Source: Chloroflexota bacterium | GTDB lineage: Bacteria; Chloroflexota; Dehalococcoidia; UBA2979 | Reading direction: 5' to 3' | DNA length: 40,193 nt | NCBI GenBank assembly: GCA_947479915.1 | Contig: CANKAU010000019.1 | Location: 1-40,193 of the forward strand | Shown: in pieces, positions 25,355-33,413 of the stretch | Numbering within the stretch: the first letter of the stretch is position 1 | Layout of the letters: each line of letters begins with the position of its first letter | The notes under the pieces: generated by a model | Databases searched by the model: none | Told to the model about the DNA's origin: nothing | The model's input: only the letters and a program-made list of their open reading frames with translations | Position numbers and translations under genes: made by a program

Positions 25355-26185
25355 CTAGCGCGGGGTGCGGAGCGTGTAGACCTCTGGCTCCGCGAGCCAC
25401 GGGCGGCTGCGGTAGCGCTCGGAGAGCACGTCCTGCACCTCGATCAGCACCTGCTCGGTGCTGCTACCGACGCGCCTCGCGGCTGCCTCGTCGCCGCCGA
25501 GGGCGGGCGCGATGCCGTCGAACCAGGTGCTGACGCGCTTGCCGATGCGCGTCGGTCGGGCTGCGGGCAGCAGCCATTCCGTCGCAGGGTACGCGCCGTC
25601 GTCCACGAAGCACGCGATGCGGCACAGCGCTGCGACCAGTTCACCCGCGGCGGGCAGAGCGTCTTCGTAGCGGTCTCCCATGATCGAGGGGAACGCGCGC
25701 GCTGCCGCCTGCGCCTCGACCCACAGTCCGCGCACCACGCGCTCGGGGCCGTCGTCTGGCAGCATCCCGGCACGCAGCGCGAAGTTCTCGGCGCGGTGCA
25801 AGCGGTCGCTCACTACCTCGCTGTGGCGGACCTGCCAGCGCGCTTCCATGGCGCGCCGCGTCAGCGACTGCAGGAGGCGGTCGAAGGCGTTGTCCGTGGT
25901 GAGCGTCAGCGAGAGCGCGGGCATCGTCGCCGTCGCGCGTCGGCGCTCGACCATCGCCTCGTCGGTCAGCAGCGCGCGGTACTCCGGTGGCAGCGCGCGC
26001 GCGCTCGGCGTGTCGATCGCGAGCAGCAATGACACGCTGTTCGGCACGGCGTCGATGCCGGTCGGGGGCGCGGTCACGAGCAGCGTGACGCGCTCGGCGA
26101 GGTCTCCCCACGGGGCGGCGCCGATCAGTGCGCGACCCCACTCGCGCGCCTGTTCGCGCAGGACTGCCGACGGGTCTTCGGTCAT
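25355..26185 (-). CDS. hypothetical protein, possibly a degenerate nucleotidyltransferase-like fold
   Basis: A 276-residue soluble protein. I do not assign it firmly. The N-terminal segment RVTLLVTAPPTGIDAVPNS then VSLLLAID resembles the strand-loop-strand of nucleotidyltransferases, but the GS and Asp-x-Asp residues are missing. The C-terminal half is helical, and AYPATEWLLPAARPTRIG recalls the helical domain that follows such enzymes (DUF4037 type). That comparison is by eye and tentative. The stop lies 20 bases before the methyltransferase start, and the ATG abuts the stop of the 73-aa gene, so three genes form one unit. Confidence 0.7.
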   Translation of the reverse strand: MTEDPSAVLREQAREWGRALIGAAPWGDLAERVTLLVTAPPTGIDAVPNSVSLLLAIDTPSARALPPEYRALLTDEAMVERRRATATMPALSLTLTTDNAFDRLLQSLTRRAMEARWQVRHSEVVSDRLHRAENFALRAGMLPDDGPERVVRGLWVEAQAAARAFPSIMGDRYEDALPAAGELVAALCRIACFVDDGAYPATEWLLPAARPTRIGKRVSTWFDGIAPALGGDEAAARRVGSSTEQVLIEVQDVLSERYRSRPWLAEPEVYTLRTPR

Positions 26186-26407
26186 CTAGTCCGCGATCTG
26201 GCCGAGCTGCTGGAGGGCGTCACGCACCTCGTCAGCGCTCTTGAACATCACGCCCTCGCGGAGTGCGTCGAAGCCGTCCACCACGTCGTCCGAGATGTCG
26301 TTCGCGTAGCAGATCTGGAGGAAGTCCGAGCGCGTCGGGGTCGCGTCAGGGACGACGCGGAAGATGTGATCCACGACCTCGGCGTAGGCGGTCCACGGTG
26401 CGGGCAT
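26186..26407 (-). CDS. small hypothetical protein, DUF2795-like
   Basis: A 73-residue acidic helical protein. The core TPTRSDFLQICYANDISDDV, then VDGFDALREGVMFKSADEVRDAL, resembles the small DUF2795 fold (a helix, a short-chain helix after the pattern of residue pairs, then a beta turn before SADEV). It is the first gene of the minus-strand unit leading into 25355-26185 and the methyltransferase; its stop codon directly abuts the next ATG. Function is unknown; the family comparison is from memory. Confidence 0.65.
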   Translation of the reverse strand: MPAPWTAYAEVVDHIFRVVPDATPTRSDFLQICYANDISDDVVDGFDALREGVMFKSADEVRDALQQLGQIAD

Positions 26408-26497
26408 GGGGCTCTCCGATCGGTGGATGCGGCGCTGCGGTGTGTCGCCTCAACGTACCAGCGCCCGAGGTTGGTCGCCAGCGAATGCGGACTCCGG

Positions 26498-26761
26498 TCA
26501 GCGGGCCGCGTGGTCCGTGACGGTCTGCGTGGTGTGCGTCACGCGCTCGGTCAACTCGTCCTCACCAGCCTCGAGCCCGTCGCGCACGAGGTCGAGGAGG
26601 GTCGCGGCCCCGCCGCAGGCGACGAACCATTCGGCCGCCTGGGTGAGCGCGAGCATGGTGCGCCGCGGGCTGGAGTGGTGGCGCAGGTACGCCCACGCGA
26701 AGCCGGCGATGGCCGCGCCGATCGCGAGGCGCATGTTCTGTCGCCCGTCCGAGTCACGCAT
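26498..26761 (-). CDS. small hypothetical protein with one or two hydrophobic segments
   Basis: 87 residues from the ATG at 26761, or 97 from an in-frame ATG at 26791. RLAIGAAIAGFAWAYLRH looks like a membrane helix, and AEWFVACGGAATLLDLV is a second, shorter hydrophobic stretch; the tail is acidic then Thr-rich. It lies between the divergent starts of the DUF2795-like gene and the FtsX permease. No family is recognised, and in such GC-rich DNA a chance frame cannot be excluded. Confidence 0.45.
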   Translation of the reverse strand: MRDSDGRQNMRLAIGAAIAGFAWAYLRHHSSPRRTMLALTQAAEWFVACGGAATLLDLVRDGLEAGEDELTERVTHTTQTVTDHAAR

Positions 26762-26866
26762 CGATCGTCCCTTCGTCGCCCGCACTTCCATGCTACCCCG
26801 CGGCCCGGGGCAGGGCGACTTTCCGATACACTCGCGGCCGGGGCAGTCCGGGCCGGAGGGTGGCGC

Positions 26867-29800
26867 GTGGGAGATCTGTTCGCGGGGTGGCGCTTCGCTC
26901 TGCAGCGCCTCACGGCGAACTGGCGGCTCATGCTGGTCGCCGCCGCAGGCGTCCTGGTCGCCGCCACGCTGCTTGCCGCGACCCCGATCTACGCCGCCTC
27001 GATGACCGACCTCGGCCTGCACTTCCGCCTCGAGCGACAACTGCCGCGGCCCGCCGATCGCGTCGGTTACCTCGAGGTCGGTCGGCTGCTGCTGGGCGAC
27101 CCGGTGGACCGCGCACGACGCGATGCGCTCACCCGGATCGCCGAGGCGCGCGTCGGCTGGCTCGGCACGATCGTCACCGAGGATCGCTCGCCCAGCCTCG
27201 ACCTCTCGTTCGTGGGGCACGAGGCGGAAGCGCCGCCCCGACCCACCGCTGTCACCGCACGCCAGCCCGAGCCGCTGCGCCAGCGGTGGCGCGCGTACGT
27301 CTCGACGGTCACCGACCTCGAACGCAACGTCGAGGTCACGGAGGGGCGCCTGCCGGGCACCTCGAGCGCGGGGATCGAGGTCGTGCTCGCCGACGGTTAC
27401 CAGCGCCACGCGAAGCTCGGCGATGTGGTGCGGCTGGCGGGACCTACGCTGGACGACTGCGTCCGGGTGCCGCCGTCGCAGGACGCCTCGATCGCGCGGG
27501 ACGAGGTCCCGTGCCGTCCGAGCACGTTCGCCTCGCTGAGTGCAACGGCGACGATCGTCGGCTTCGTGCGGCCGAAGGACGCGGGTGACCTGCGCTGGCA
27601 GCAGTTCAGCGGCGGCTGGGGCGTTCCCGACCAGCCCTCGGCGGCGCGTGTCGAGGGCCTGAGCCCGGCGGACACCGCGGCCAACTTCGCGAACGCCGAG
27701 GAGCGCGCGATGTCGCTGCTCACCACGCGCGAACAATTCATGGGCGCGTTCGCCGCTCGGATGCCGGAGCTGGCAACCCGTCACCGCACGGGCCTCGTGC
27801 TGGACGCGCGCGCATTGACGCTCGCCGACGTCCCGCGTGCGATCGCGGACATGACGGCGTGGCGCGCGGACGTGAACGAGCGGCTGGGCCTGATCGCACC
27901 CGCGTCGCTGACGATGCTCGACGTGCTGCAGGGCTTTCACACGGCGCAGACCTTCTCGCAGGTGCCGTTGCTGCTGATCCTGCTGCAGGTCGTTGGCATC
28001 GTTCTCTACTACGTGGTGATGGTCATGGCGATGCTGCTGGAGCGGCAGGTCGAGGAGATCGGCGTGCTCCGCAGTCGCGGCGCGACGACCGCGCAACTCG
28101 TCGGCCTGCACGTCGTGGAGGGCGCGGTTCTCGCGATTCCGGCGGCGATCGTCGGCCCGTGGATCGCCGCGCAGACCGTCGCCGCGATCGGGCGCACACC
28201 CACGTTCCACGCGATCACGGGCGGCGCGCCGCTCGTCGCACGCGTGACTCCCGAGGCGGCGCTGCTGGGCGGGGTGGGCGCGGCGCTCGCGCTGATCGCG
28301 ATCCTGCTGCCGTCGTTCCTCGTGGCGCGCAAGGGCATCCTCAGCGTGCGGCGCGAGGAGGCCCGGCCGGCCGGGCGCGGGCTGGTGGAGCGCTACTACC
28401 TCGACTTCGGGTTCGTCGCGCTCGCGGCGTTTCTGCTGTGGCAGCTCGATCGCCGCGGCACCGTCTTCGATCCGGGCTCGGTCGGCGGCTGGTCCACCGA
28501 TCCCATGCTGCTGCTGTCGCCACTGGTGATCACGCTCGCGGTCGCGCTGATGATGCTGCGCTTTTACCCGCCGGTCGTGCGCCTCGGCGTCGCTGTGCTG
28601 CTGCTGTTCAAGGGCACCGCGGTCGCGATCGGGCTGCGGCGCGCGGGACGGTCGCCGGCGTCCTACGCGCGATTGATGCTGCTCCTCGTCATGTCGGTGT
28701 CGGTTGGCACGTTCGCCGCCTCGTACGGCCCGACCGTCGGCCGCTCGCTCGACGAGCGCGTGCGGTACGAGGCCGGCGTGGGCGCGCGTGCTGAGATCGA
28801 TCGCCCTGACCGCAGCGCCACCGAGCGCGCGCTGCCTCAGATCCGGACGCTGCCGGGCGTTGCCGACGCCGCAGCCGTGTACCGCGGCACGCTCACCGGC
28901 CCGAACGGCAACTCCGTCACGCTGCTGTCGCTCGACGCGACCCGCGCCGCCTCGATGCTGTGGTTCCGCGAGGACTTCGCCGCGCGTCCCATGGCCGACA
29001 TGCTCCGCCTGCTGCAGAGCGATGTGCGCCCGGGCGGTGGCCTCGCGCTGCCCGACAATGCGAGCGCGATCTCCATCCGGCTACGCAGCGAGAACCTCGG
29101 CCGCTCCGTGTTCCAGGCGCGCTTCCGCGGCGCCGACGGCGACGTCACCGACTCGCTGCTGGTGCTGCCCGAGAAGACCACGGCGGGATGGAACGTGGCG
29201 ACTGCGCCGATCCCGGCGCTGGTGAAGCGTCCGATGACGCTCGTGGGCTTCCGCGTGGGCGACCGCGTCGGCTCCGACCTGCGGCGCGAGGGGTCACTGC
29301 ACCTCGATCGCCTCGCCGCGATTGCTGATGGGCGGGTGCAGGTGATCGATGACTTCGAGGGGCCGTTCGCGTGGTCGCTCTACGGCGCGCCGACGCGCGA
29401 GGAGACGTTCCGCGTGATCGACGGCAACGAGCCCGCCTCGGGCGCGCGCTTTGCGGAGTGGAAGTGGAGCGCCACGATCACCGCGCACGACCGCATGCTC
29501 GCGCTCAACGACCCCGCTGTGCCGCTGTCGGCGCTGATGAACCGATCCGCAATGGCCGCGCTCGGCACGACCGAGGGCGGCGTGGCGACGGCGGTGTTGA
29601 ACGGCCTGCAGATCCCCATCCTCGTGCGCGGCGCCGTCGACCTGTTTCCGACGCTCGACCCGGAGCGCGGCTTCGTCGTGCTGAACGATGAGCAATTGCA
29701 GTCGATCGCCGGCACAGTGGGCGCGCCCGAGCTGCGGCGGCCCAACGAGTTGTGGCTGCGCTTCCAGGACGCCGCCTCGAACGAAGATCGCCGCGCGACG

Positions 29801-30328
29801 CTCGCGGCGCTCACGAAGGTCGACTCGCCGCTGCGGGTGAAGACCGGCGCGCGCATCGAGTCGGTGATGCTCGACGACACGAACTCGGATCCCACGCTGC
29901 AGGCGGCGGGGAGCGGCATCCTCACGGTCGCGTTCCTCGCGGTGCTGGGGCTGACGACACTCGGCGTCGTCGTCACGCTCGTGCTGAGCGCGCGCGCACG
30001 CGCCGTGGAGTTCGCGGTGCTGCGTGCCGTCGGTGCGTCGAGCGCGCAGATCCTGCGAGGGCTGCTGCTGGAGTGGGGCCTCGTGCTCATCGTCGGAGCG
30101 GCGGTTGGGCTTGTCCTCGGGCGCACCGTGGCCTCGCTGATGCTGAGCTTCCTCGAGGTCACTGAGCGCGGCGAGCGCGTGCTGCCGCCGTTCATCGTGC
30201 AGACCGACTGGCTCGCGCTGGGTCTCGGCGTTGGCGTGCTCTCCGCGGTGGTTCTCGTGACGTTGCTCGTGTCGTGGGGTGTCGCGATGCGCCGCTCCGC
30301 GAGCGCACAGCTCCGTCTCACCGAGTAG
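26867..30328 (+). CDS. very large FtsX-type ABC transporter permease
   Basis: A 1153-residue membrane protein. One membrane helix near residue 22-42 is followed by a long extracytoplasmic region. A first FtsX block (about 360-480) has LLLILLQVVGIVLYYVVMVM then VEEIGVLRSRGATTAQLVGL. More helices lie around 510-625, then a second large extracytoplasmic region, and a C-terminal FtsX block (about 1015-1140) with VEFAVLRAVGASSAQILRGL. EIGVLRSRGA and EFAVLRAVGA are the coupling motifs by which such permeases (MacB/LolC class) contact an ATPase. No ATPase gene lies beside it. The GTG at 26867 is preceded by GGAGG. Lipid, lipoprotein or peptide export or mechanical coupling are possible roles; the substrate is unknown. 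Confidence 0.88.
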   Translation: MGDLFAGWRFALQRLTANWRLMLVAAAGVLVAATLLAATPIYAASMTDLGLHFRLERQLPRPADRVGYLEVGRLLLGDPVDRARRDALTRIAEARVGWLGTIVTEDRSPSLDLSFVGHEAEAPPRPTAVTARQPEPLRQRWRAYVSTVTDLERNVEVTEGRLPGTSSAGIEVVLADGYQRHAKLGDVVRLAGPTLDDCVRVPPSQDASIARDEVPCRPSTFASLSATATIVGFVRPKDAGDLRWQQFSGGWGVPDQPSAARVEGLSPADTAANFANAEERAMSLLTTREQFMGAFAARMPELATRHRTGLVLDARALTLADVPRAIADMTAWRADVNERLGLIAPASLTMLDVLQGFHTAQTFSQVPLLLILLQVVGIVLYYVVMVMAMLLERQVEEIGVLRSRGATTAQLVGLHVVEGAVLAIPAAIVGPWIAAQTVAAIGRTPTFHAITGGAPLVARVTPEAALLGGVGAALALIAILLPSFLVARKGILSVRREEARPAGRGLVERYYLDFGFVALAAFLLWQLDRRGTVFDPGSVGGWSTDPMLLLSPLVITLAVALMMLRFYPPVVRLGVAVLLLFKGTAVAIGLRRAGRSPASYARLMLLLVMSVSVGTFAASYGPTVGRSLDERVRYEAGVGARAEIDRPDRSATERALPQIRTLPGVADAAAVYRGTLTGPNGNSVTLLSLDATRAASMLWFREDFAARPMADMLRLLQSDVRPGGGLALPDNASAISIRLRSENLGRSVFQARFRGADGDVTDSLLVLPEKTTAGWNVATAPIPALVKRPMTLVGFRVGDRVGSDLRREGSLHLDRLAAIADGRVQVIDDFEGPFAWSLYGAPTREETFRVIDGNEPASGARFAEWKWSATITAHDRMLALNDPAVPLSALMNRSAMAALGTTEGGVATAVLNGLQIPILVRGAVDLFPTLDPERGFVVLNDEQLQSIAGTVGAPELRRPNELWLRFQDAASNEDRRATLAALTKVDSPLRVKTGARIESVMLDDTNSDPTLQAAGSGILTVAFLAVLGLTTLGVVVTLVLSARARAVEFAVLRAVGASSAQILRGLLLEWGLVLIVGAAVGLVLGRTVASLMLSFLEVTERGERVLPPFIVQTDWLALGLGVGVLSAVVLVTLLVSWGVAMRRSASAQLRLTE

Positions 30329-30336
30329 GCAAACGC

Positions 30337-30879
30337 TCAGCGCGCTGGCGTCGAGGCCGTCGTCGCGGTGCTCTTGGCGCCGGGCGTGCCGCTCGCGGTC
30401 GGAGTCGCCGAGGGGCGGCCCGCGCCCTCGTTCAGATCGCGCGGCACGCGCAGCACCGCCGTCGCCGTGCCGTCGCTGCCGATGCGCACCAGCACCGCGT
30501 CACCGGGGCGAAGCGGTGCGGCCGCGCGGCGTAGCCGGAACAGGCGCGCCGTCGACGTGGTGCGGATGCCGAGGCTGGAGCCCTGGGAGGTCACCTCGAA
30601 CGTTCCAGCGGCGGCGCCGGGCGTCGTCGTGACGGTGCCCACGCGCACCGCGGCCCCACCGAGACTCCCCGGCCCGTCGAAGCCGGTGAAGCGGCCGGGG
30701 GACTGGAGCATCGGTTCCGTCCCGCCCGTGGCGAGTGCGGGGTTCTCGATGACCAGGTCGCTGTGGCCCGGTCGGCTGGCCAGCTCGCCCAGCGTCATCC
30801 CGAGCACCATGCCCCCGCCAACCGCGAGCAGGGCGCCCAGCACCAGCAGGAACGTCACCAGGCGCGGTGGGAGGCTCAC
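30337..30879 (-). CDS. membrane-anchored small beta-domain protein (downstream member of pair)
   Basis: 180 residues. An N-terminal membrane helix, LVTFLLVLGALLAVGGGMVLG (7-27), anchors an extracytoplasmic domain that looks like a small beta barrel of DUF5666 or OB type: VRVGTVTTTPG, TFEVTSQGSSLGIRTTSTA and LRPGDAVLVRIGSDGTATAVL. A Pro/Thr/Ser/Ala-rich tail ends the protein. Its ATG overlaps the stop of the 128-aa gene by four bases, and both have the same architecture, so they may be diverged duplicates. It converges on the FtsX permease with an 8-base gap. The family match is by pattern only. Confidence 0.7.
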   Translation of the reverse strand: MSLPPRLVTFLLVLGALLAVGGGMVLGMTLGELASRPGHSDLVIENPALATGGTEPMLQSPGRFTGFDGPGSLGGAAVRVGTVTTTPGAAAGTFEVTSQGSSLGIRTTSTARLFRLRRAAAPLRPGDAVLVRIGSDGTATAVLRVPRDLNEGAGRPSATPTASGTPGAKSTATTASTPAR

Positions 30880-31262
30880 TGGCCGCCCTCGACCGCCACG
30901 AGGCCGGTAAGCACCAGCCCGTACTGCGTGGACTGCACACCGACGTTCACGCGCGTGCCCGCCGCCAGACCTTCCGTCGCGCGCACCAGTTCATCGAGGG
31001 GCGCCGTAGAGGGGAGGGTGACCGTGACCTGGCCACCGGCCGTGGTGAGCGTCAGGCGACCGCCCTCGACGCTGGCGACGGTACCGCTGACGGTCCGCGC
31101 GCCGGTCGAGGACGAGCTGCTCGATACGACCACGTCCAGAGTGTCGCGGACGGGCTCATGTTTGTAGACATAACCGGTGGCAAGCCCGCCGGCAAAGAGG
31201 ACGAGCAGCAGGGCACCGACGACGAGGCCGGCGCGCAACGGTGAGCGGCTGCGAGGAGACAT
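30876..31262 (-). CDS. membrane-anchored DUF5666-like protein (upstream member of pair)
   Basis: 128 residues. A membrane helix (AGLVVGALLLVLFAGGLATG, 11-30) and a Ser-rich spacer (47-52) precede a small beta domain with TVSGTVASVEGGRLTLTTAG, GQVTVTLP and LAAGTRVNVGV. This strand pattern, SV-x-G-x-LTLTT followed by V-x-V, is that of DUF5666-type domains, which often sit outside the membrane in actinobacteria and Chloroflexota. The stop overlaps the start of the next gene (ATGA). Function is unknown. Confidence 0.7.
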   Translation of the reverse strand: MSPRSRSPLRAGLVVGALLLVLFAGGLATGYVYKHEPVRDTLDVVVSSSSSSTGARTVSGTVASVEGGRLTLTTAGGQVTVTLPSTAPLDELVRATEGLAAGTRVNVGVQSTQYGLVLTGLVAVEGGQ

Positions 31263-31271
31263 GGTGGACGG

Positions 31272-31817
31272 CTAGTCGCCGAGGAGGGTGTCGTACCCTA
31301 GCGCGCGGATTTCCTCGACGTATTCTGCACGCCAGCCGGCGCTGGGGATGCGGCGCTTCCGGTCGCGGAACTCGCGGTGGTAGCGCAGGTACTCCTCTTC
31401 GAGGCGGTGACGCCACGTCGTCTCTTCGCCGAAGACGTCGGGGTCGATCTCCTCGAGCGGCGCGTCCAGGTCGTCAGCCCCCAGCTCGTAGTCGTCGCGC
31501 CAGTACTCGGCGATGTAGTCCAACGACTCTTCGAGGTCGCGGCGGCAGTCGAGCATGTACGTCTCGATGGCCTCGGCGGCGCCCACGGGCGACCCGGGCA
31601 GCCCTTCGAGGCGGGCGCAGGCCTCGCAGAGCGTGATCAGCTTGCGGGCGTCGCACTCTTCGCCGCGGGGGCAGTTGCGGTGGCGTGGGGCGTACTTGTT
31701 GAGCGAGGGCTTCCGGGAATAGCCAATGATCAGCTGCTCCTCGTCCTTCCCGCAGCGCGGGCAGGTGAGGATGTCACCGAAGATCTGGTTGATCGTGTTT
31801 TCCCAGTTGATCTGCAC
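31272..31817 (-). CDS. Cys-rich hypothetical protein with likely zinc-binding N terminus
   Basis: 181 residues from the GTG at 31817, which has a strong GAGGAGG about eight bases upstream. The N-terminal part holds CPRC (19-22), HRNC (46-49), C55 and CEAC (64-67), six Cys and one His that could bind one or two zinc ions. The remainder is a very acidic helical region with Tyr and Trp (for example YIAEYWRDDYELGADDLD). I know no family for it. A near-perfect promoter (31844-31871) stands just upstream, so it is probably well expressed. The role is open; a nucleic-acid or protein-binding adaptor is only a guess. Confidence 0.75.
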   Translation of the reverse strand: MQINWENTINQIFGDILTCPRCGKDEEQLIIGYSRKPSLNKYAPRHRNCPRGEECDARKLITLCEACARLEGLPGSPVGAAEAIETYMLDCRRDLEESLDYIAEYWRDDYELGADDLDAPLEEIDPDVFGEETTWRHRLEEEYLRYHREFRDRKRRIPSAGWRAEYVEEIRALGYDTLLGD

Positions 31818-31843
31818 CGCAGACCTCCTCGACCGTCTCTTCG

Positions 31844-31871
31844 ATCCTACGAACTCCGGGTGCGGTGTCAA
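31844..31871 (-). promoter_or_regulatory. promoter of the Cys-rich gene
   Basis: On the minus strand a consensus -35 TTGACA (31871-31866) and -10 TAGGAT (31849-31844) are 16 bases apart. The GTG of the Cys-rich gene follows 26 bases later. It is one of the best promoter matches in the window. Confidence 0.65.
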
Positions 31872-31893
31872 CGCGACTTCGCGAACTGCGAGG

Positions 31894-31907
31894 CCGGCGC
31901 GCGCCGG
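31894..31907. other. 14-base palindrome CCGGCGCGCGCCGG after the queD-like gene
   Basis: A perfect self-complementary sequence lying eight bases after the end of the PTPS-family gene and upstream of the Cys-rich gene promoter. It could form a short GC hairpin, but no T run follows on either strand, so a terminator is doubtful. GC-rich DNA makes such palindromes fairly frequent. Confidence 0.3.
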
Positions 31908-31915
31908 TTTGCGTG

Positions 31916-32404
31916 CTAGCCCCGGTCGCGAGCGTAGCCGCCTGCCTGGCCGGGCATCTCCTCGACGTCCACGCTCAGCCGCGTGACGTTGGTGTGGCCG
32001 CCCGCGGTGAGCGCTGCATCCACGCGATCCGCGATCCACTCCGCGAGGAGCTCCGCCGTGGTGTTCTCGATCGGGAGCGCGGCCACGTCCGACGCCGGGA
32101 AGCGGTACTCCCGCGCACCGAACCGCACGACCCACGCCTCTCCGTCGCCCGCGATGTCGAGGCGCGTCGAGCGCTCCTGTAGCAGGAAGCGGTGGTCCAG
32201 CGCCTCACACGCCTCGCGGGCAGCGCGCTTCAGCACGCCGAAGTCGATGACCCACTGGTCGCTGGTCAGGTCGCCCTCGACGCGGCAGCGGACGACGTAG
32301 TTGTGGCCGTGCAGCGGCTCCAGCTCGTCGCCCAGCGTCGCCATGTGCGCGGCGGCGAAGCGGAGGCGGACGCCCTCGACCGTCACGTGCCGTTGGATGC
32401 TCAT
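31916..32404 (-). CDS. 6-pyruvoyl-tetrahydropterin synthase / QueD-family protein without the usual Cys
   Basis: 162 residues with the T-fold and zinc ligands of this family: His20 in FAAAH, and His32 and His34 in LHGHNY. An ALDHRFLL segment supplies the catalytic His, and IENTTAELLAEWI the substrate-binding Glu region. In true QueD and PTPS a Cys precedes the HGH motif by a few residues; here the stretch between His20 and His32 (MATLGDELEP) has none. So it may be a different PTPS subgroup (for example one acting on dihydroneopterin compounds) or a variant with Glu in place of Cys. No queC, queE or folE is beside it. Expressed downstream of korAB but separated by a terminator. Confidence 0.8.
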   Translation of the reverse strand: MSIQRHVTVEGVRLRFAAAHMATLGDELEPLHGHNYVVRCRVEGDLTSDQWVIDFGVLKRAAREACEALDHRFLLQERSTRLDIAGDGEAWVVRFGAREYRFPASDVAALPIENTTAELLAEWIADRVDAALTAGGHTNVTRLSVDVEEMPGQAGGYARDRG

Positions 32405-32439
32405 CGCGTGGCCTTCGCTGCAGATCTCCGGAGAGACGA

Positions 32440-32465
32440 ACGGGGCGGCCCGGTGGCCGCCCCGT
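32440..32465 (-). terminator. strong hairpin terminator after korB
   Basis: A perfect 11-base stem ACGGGGCGGCC (32440-32450) / GGCCGCCCCGT (32455-32465) with a four-base CGGT loop lies 24 bases after the korB stop. On the minus strand it is followed by a pyrimidine-rich TTCGTCTCTCC. It should end the korA-korB transcript before the PTPS-family gene; the T run is interrupted, so efficiency is uncertain. Confidence 0.65.
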
Positions 32466-32488
32466 CGATGTCGTTCGTTTGGCGCGAG

Positions 32489-33361
32489 CTAGATCGTCAT
32501 GCTGGCGAGCAGCTGCTCGACGGTCGAGACGCGCGGCTGCGTGCGCTCCTTGGCGCGAGCGAGGCGCTCGTGCGCGGGGACGCTGTCCGGGCGCTTGTAC
32601 AGCAGACCGATCGGCACGCTCTTGCCGCGCGCGATCGTCAGCGCCGCCATGAAGTCGCTCGGGTCGTGCGACTCATCGATCGGCTTCGCGAGGGGCTCGA
32701 TGCCCTTCTTCTCGTCACCCTTCAGCAGGGCGTAGGTGTCGTTGTACGTGGTGCACGGCGACTGGACGTGGACGATGGAGAACCCGGGGTGGTCCATCGC
32801 CTCCTTGATCGTCTCGCCCAACTGCTTCACGCGTGACGACATCTCGGACGCGATGTAGCCGACGCCGAGGCCGAGGTAGACCTCCAGCGGCTTCATGCGG
32901 TCGTCCAGCTTGCCGTAGCGGGTGGTCGAGGTCACGACCTCGAACTCCGTGGTCGGCGACGCCTGGCCCTTGGTCAGGCCGTAGATGCCGTTGTCCATGA
33001 CGACCACGGTGATGTCCAGGTTGCGGCGCGCCTGCGGGCCGATGTGCTCGGCGCCGATGCTCAGGAAGTCGCCGTCGCCGGAGACCACCAGCACGTTCAT
33101 GTCCGGGCGGTTGGACTTCAGGCCATAGGCGATCGGGAGCGTGCGGCCGTGGATGCCGTGGATGCCGAAGGGCTGCGGGCCCTCCTGCAGATGCACCAGG
33201 TTGCCGGAGCAACCGATGCCCGCGACCACCGCGGTCTTCTCGATCGGCTCGTTGCGCTCGACGGCTCGCTTGGCGAGTGCCTGCTCAATGGCGACCTTCA
33301 CACCGAAGTCGCCACAGCCGGGGCACCACTTGAAGTCGTAGACCGGGTTTCGCTTGCTCAT
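32489..33361 (-). CDS. korB: 2-oxoacid:ferredoxin oxidoreductase, beta subunit
   Basis: The TPP-binding subunit of a CoA-dependent 2-oxoacid:ferredoxin oxidoreductase, 290 residues. WCPGCG (12-17) and Cys51 in GIGCSGN supply iron-sulfur ligands. GDGDFLSIG (95-103) with Asn124 in VMDNGIYGL is the TPP/magnesium motif. KGQASPT and the C-terminal order match the KorB (2-oxoglutarate) type more than the pyruvate enzyme, but substrate is not proven. It follows korA by 52 bases. No delta (ferredoxin-like) gene is adjacent, which is normal for the two-subunit KorAB layout. Confidence 0.92.
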   Translation of the reverse strand: MSKRNPVYDFKWCPGCGDFGVKVAIEQALAKRAVERNEPIEKTAVVAGIGCSGNLVHLQEGPQPFGIHGIHGRTLPIAYGLKSNRPDMNVLVVSGDGDFLSIGAEHIGPQARRNLDITVVVMDNGIYGLTKGQASPTTEFEVVTSTTRYGKLDDRMKPLEVYLGLGVGYIASEMSSRVKQLGETIKEAMDHPGFSIVHVQSPCTTYNDTYALLKGDEKKGIEPLAKPIDESHDPSDFMAALTIARGKSVPIGLLYKRPDSVPAHERLARAKERTQPRVSTVEQLLASMTI

Positions 33362-33413
33362 CTTGGAGACCTTCTCACTGGTCCGGTGTCGCGTGCGTTG
33401 CTGCTGACTGCGG

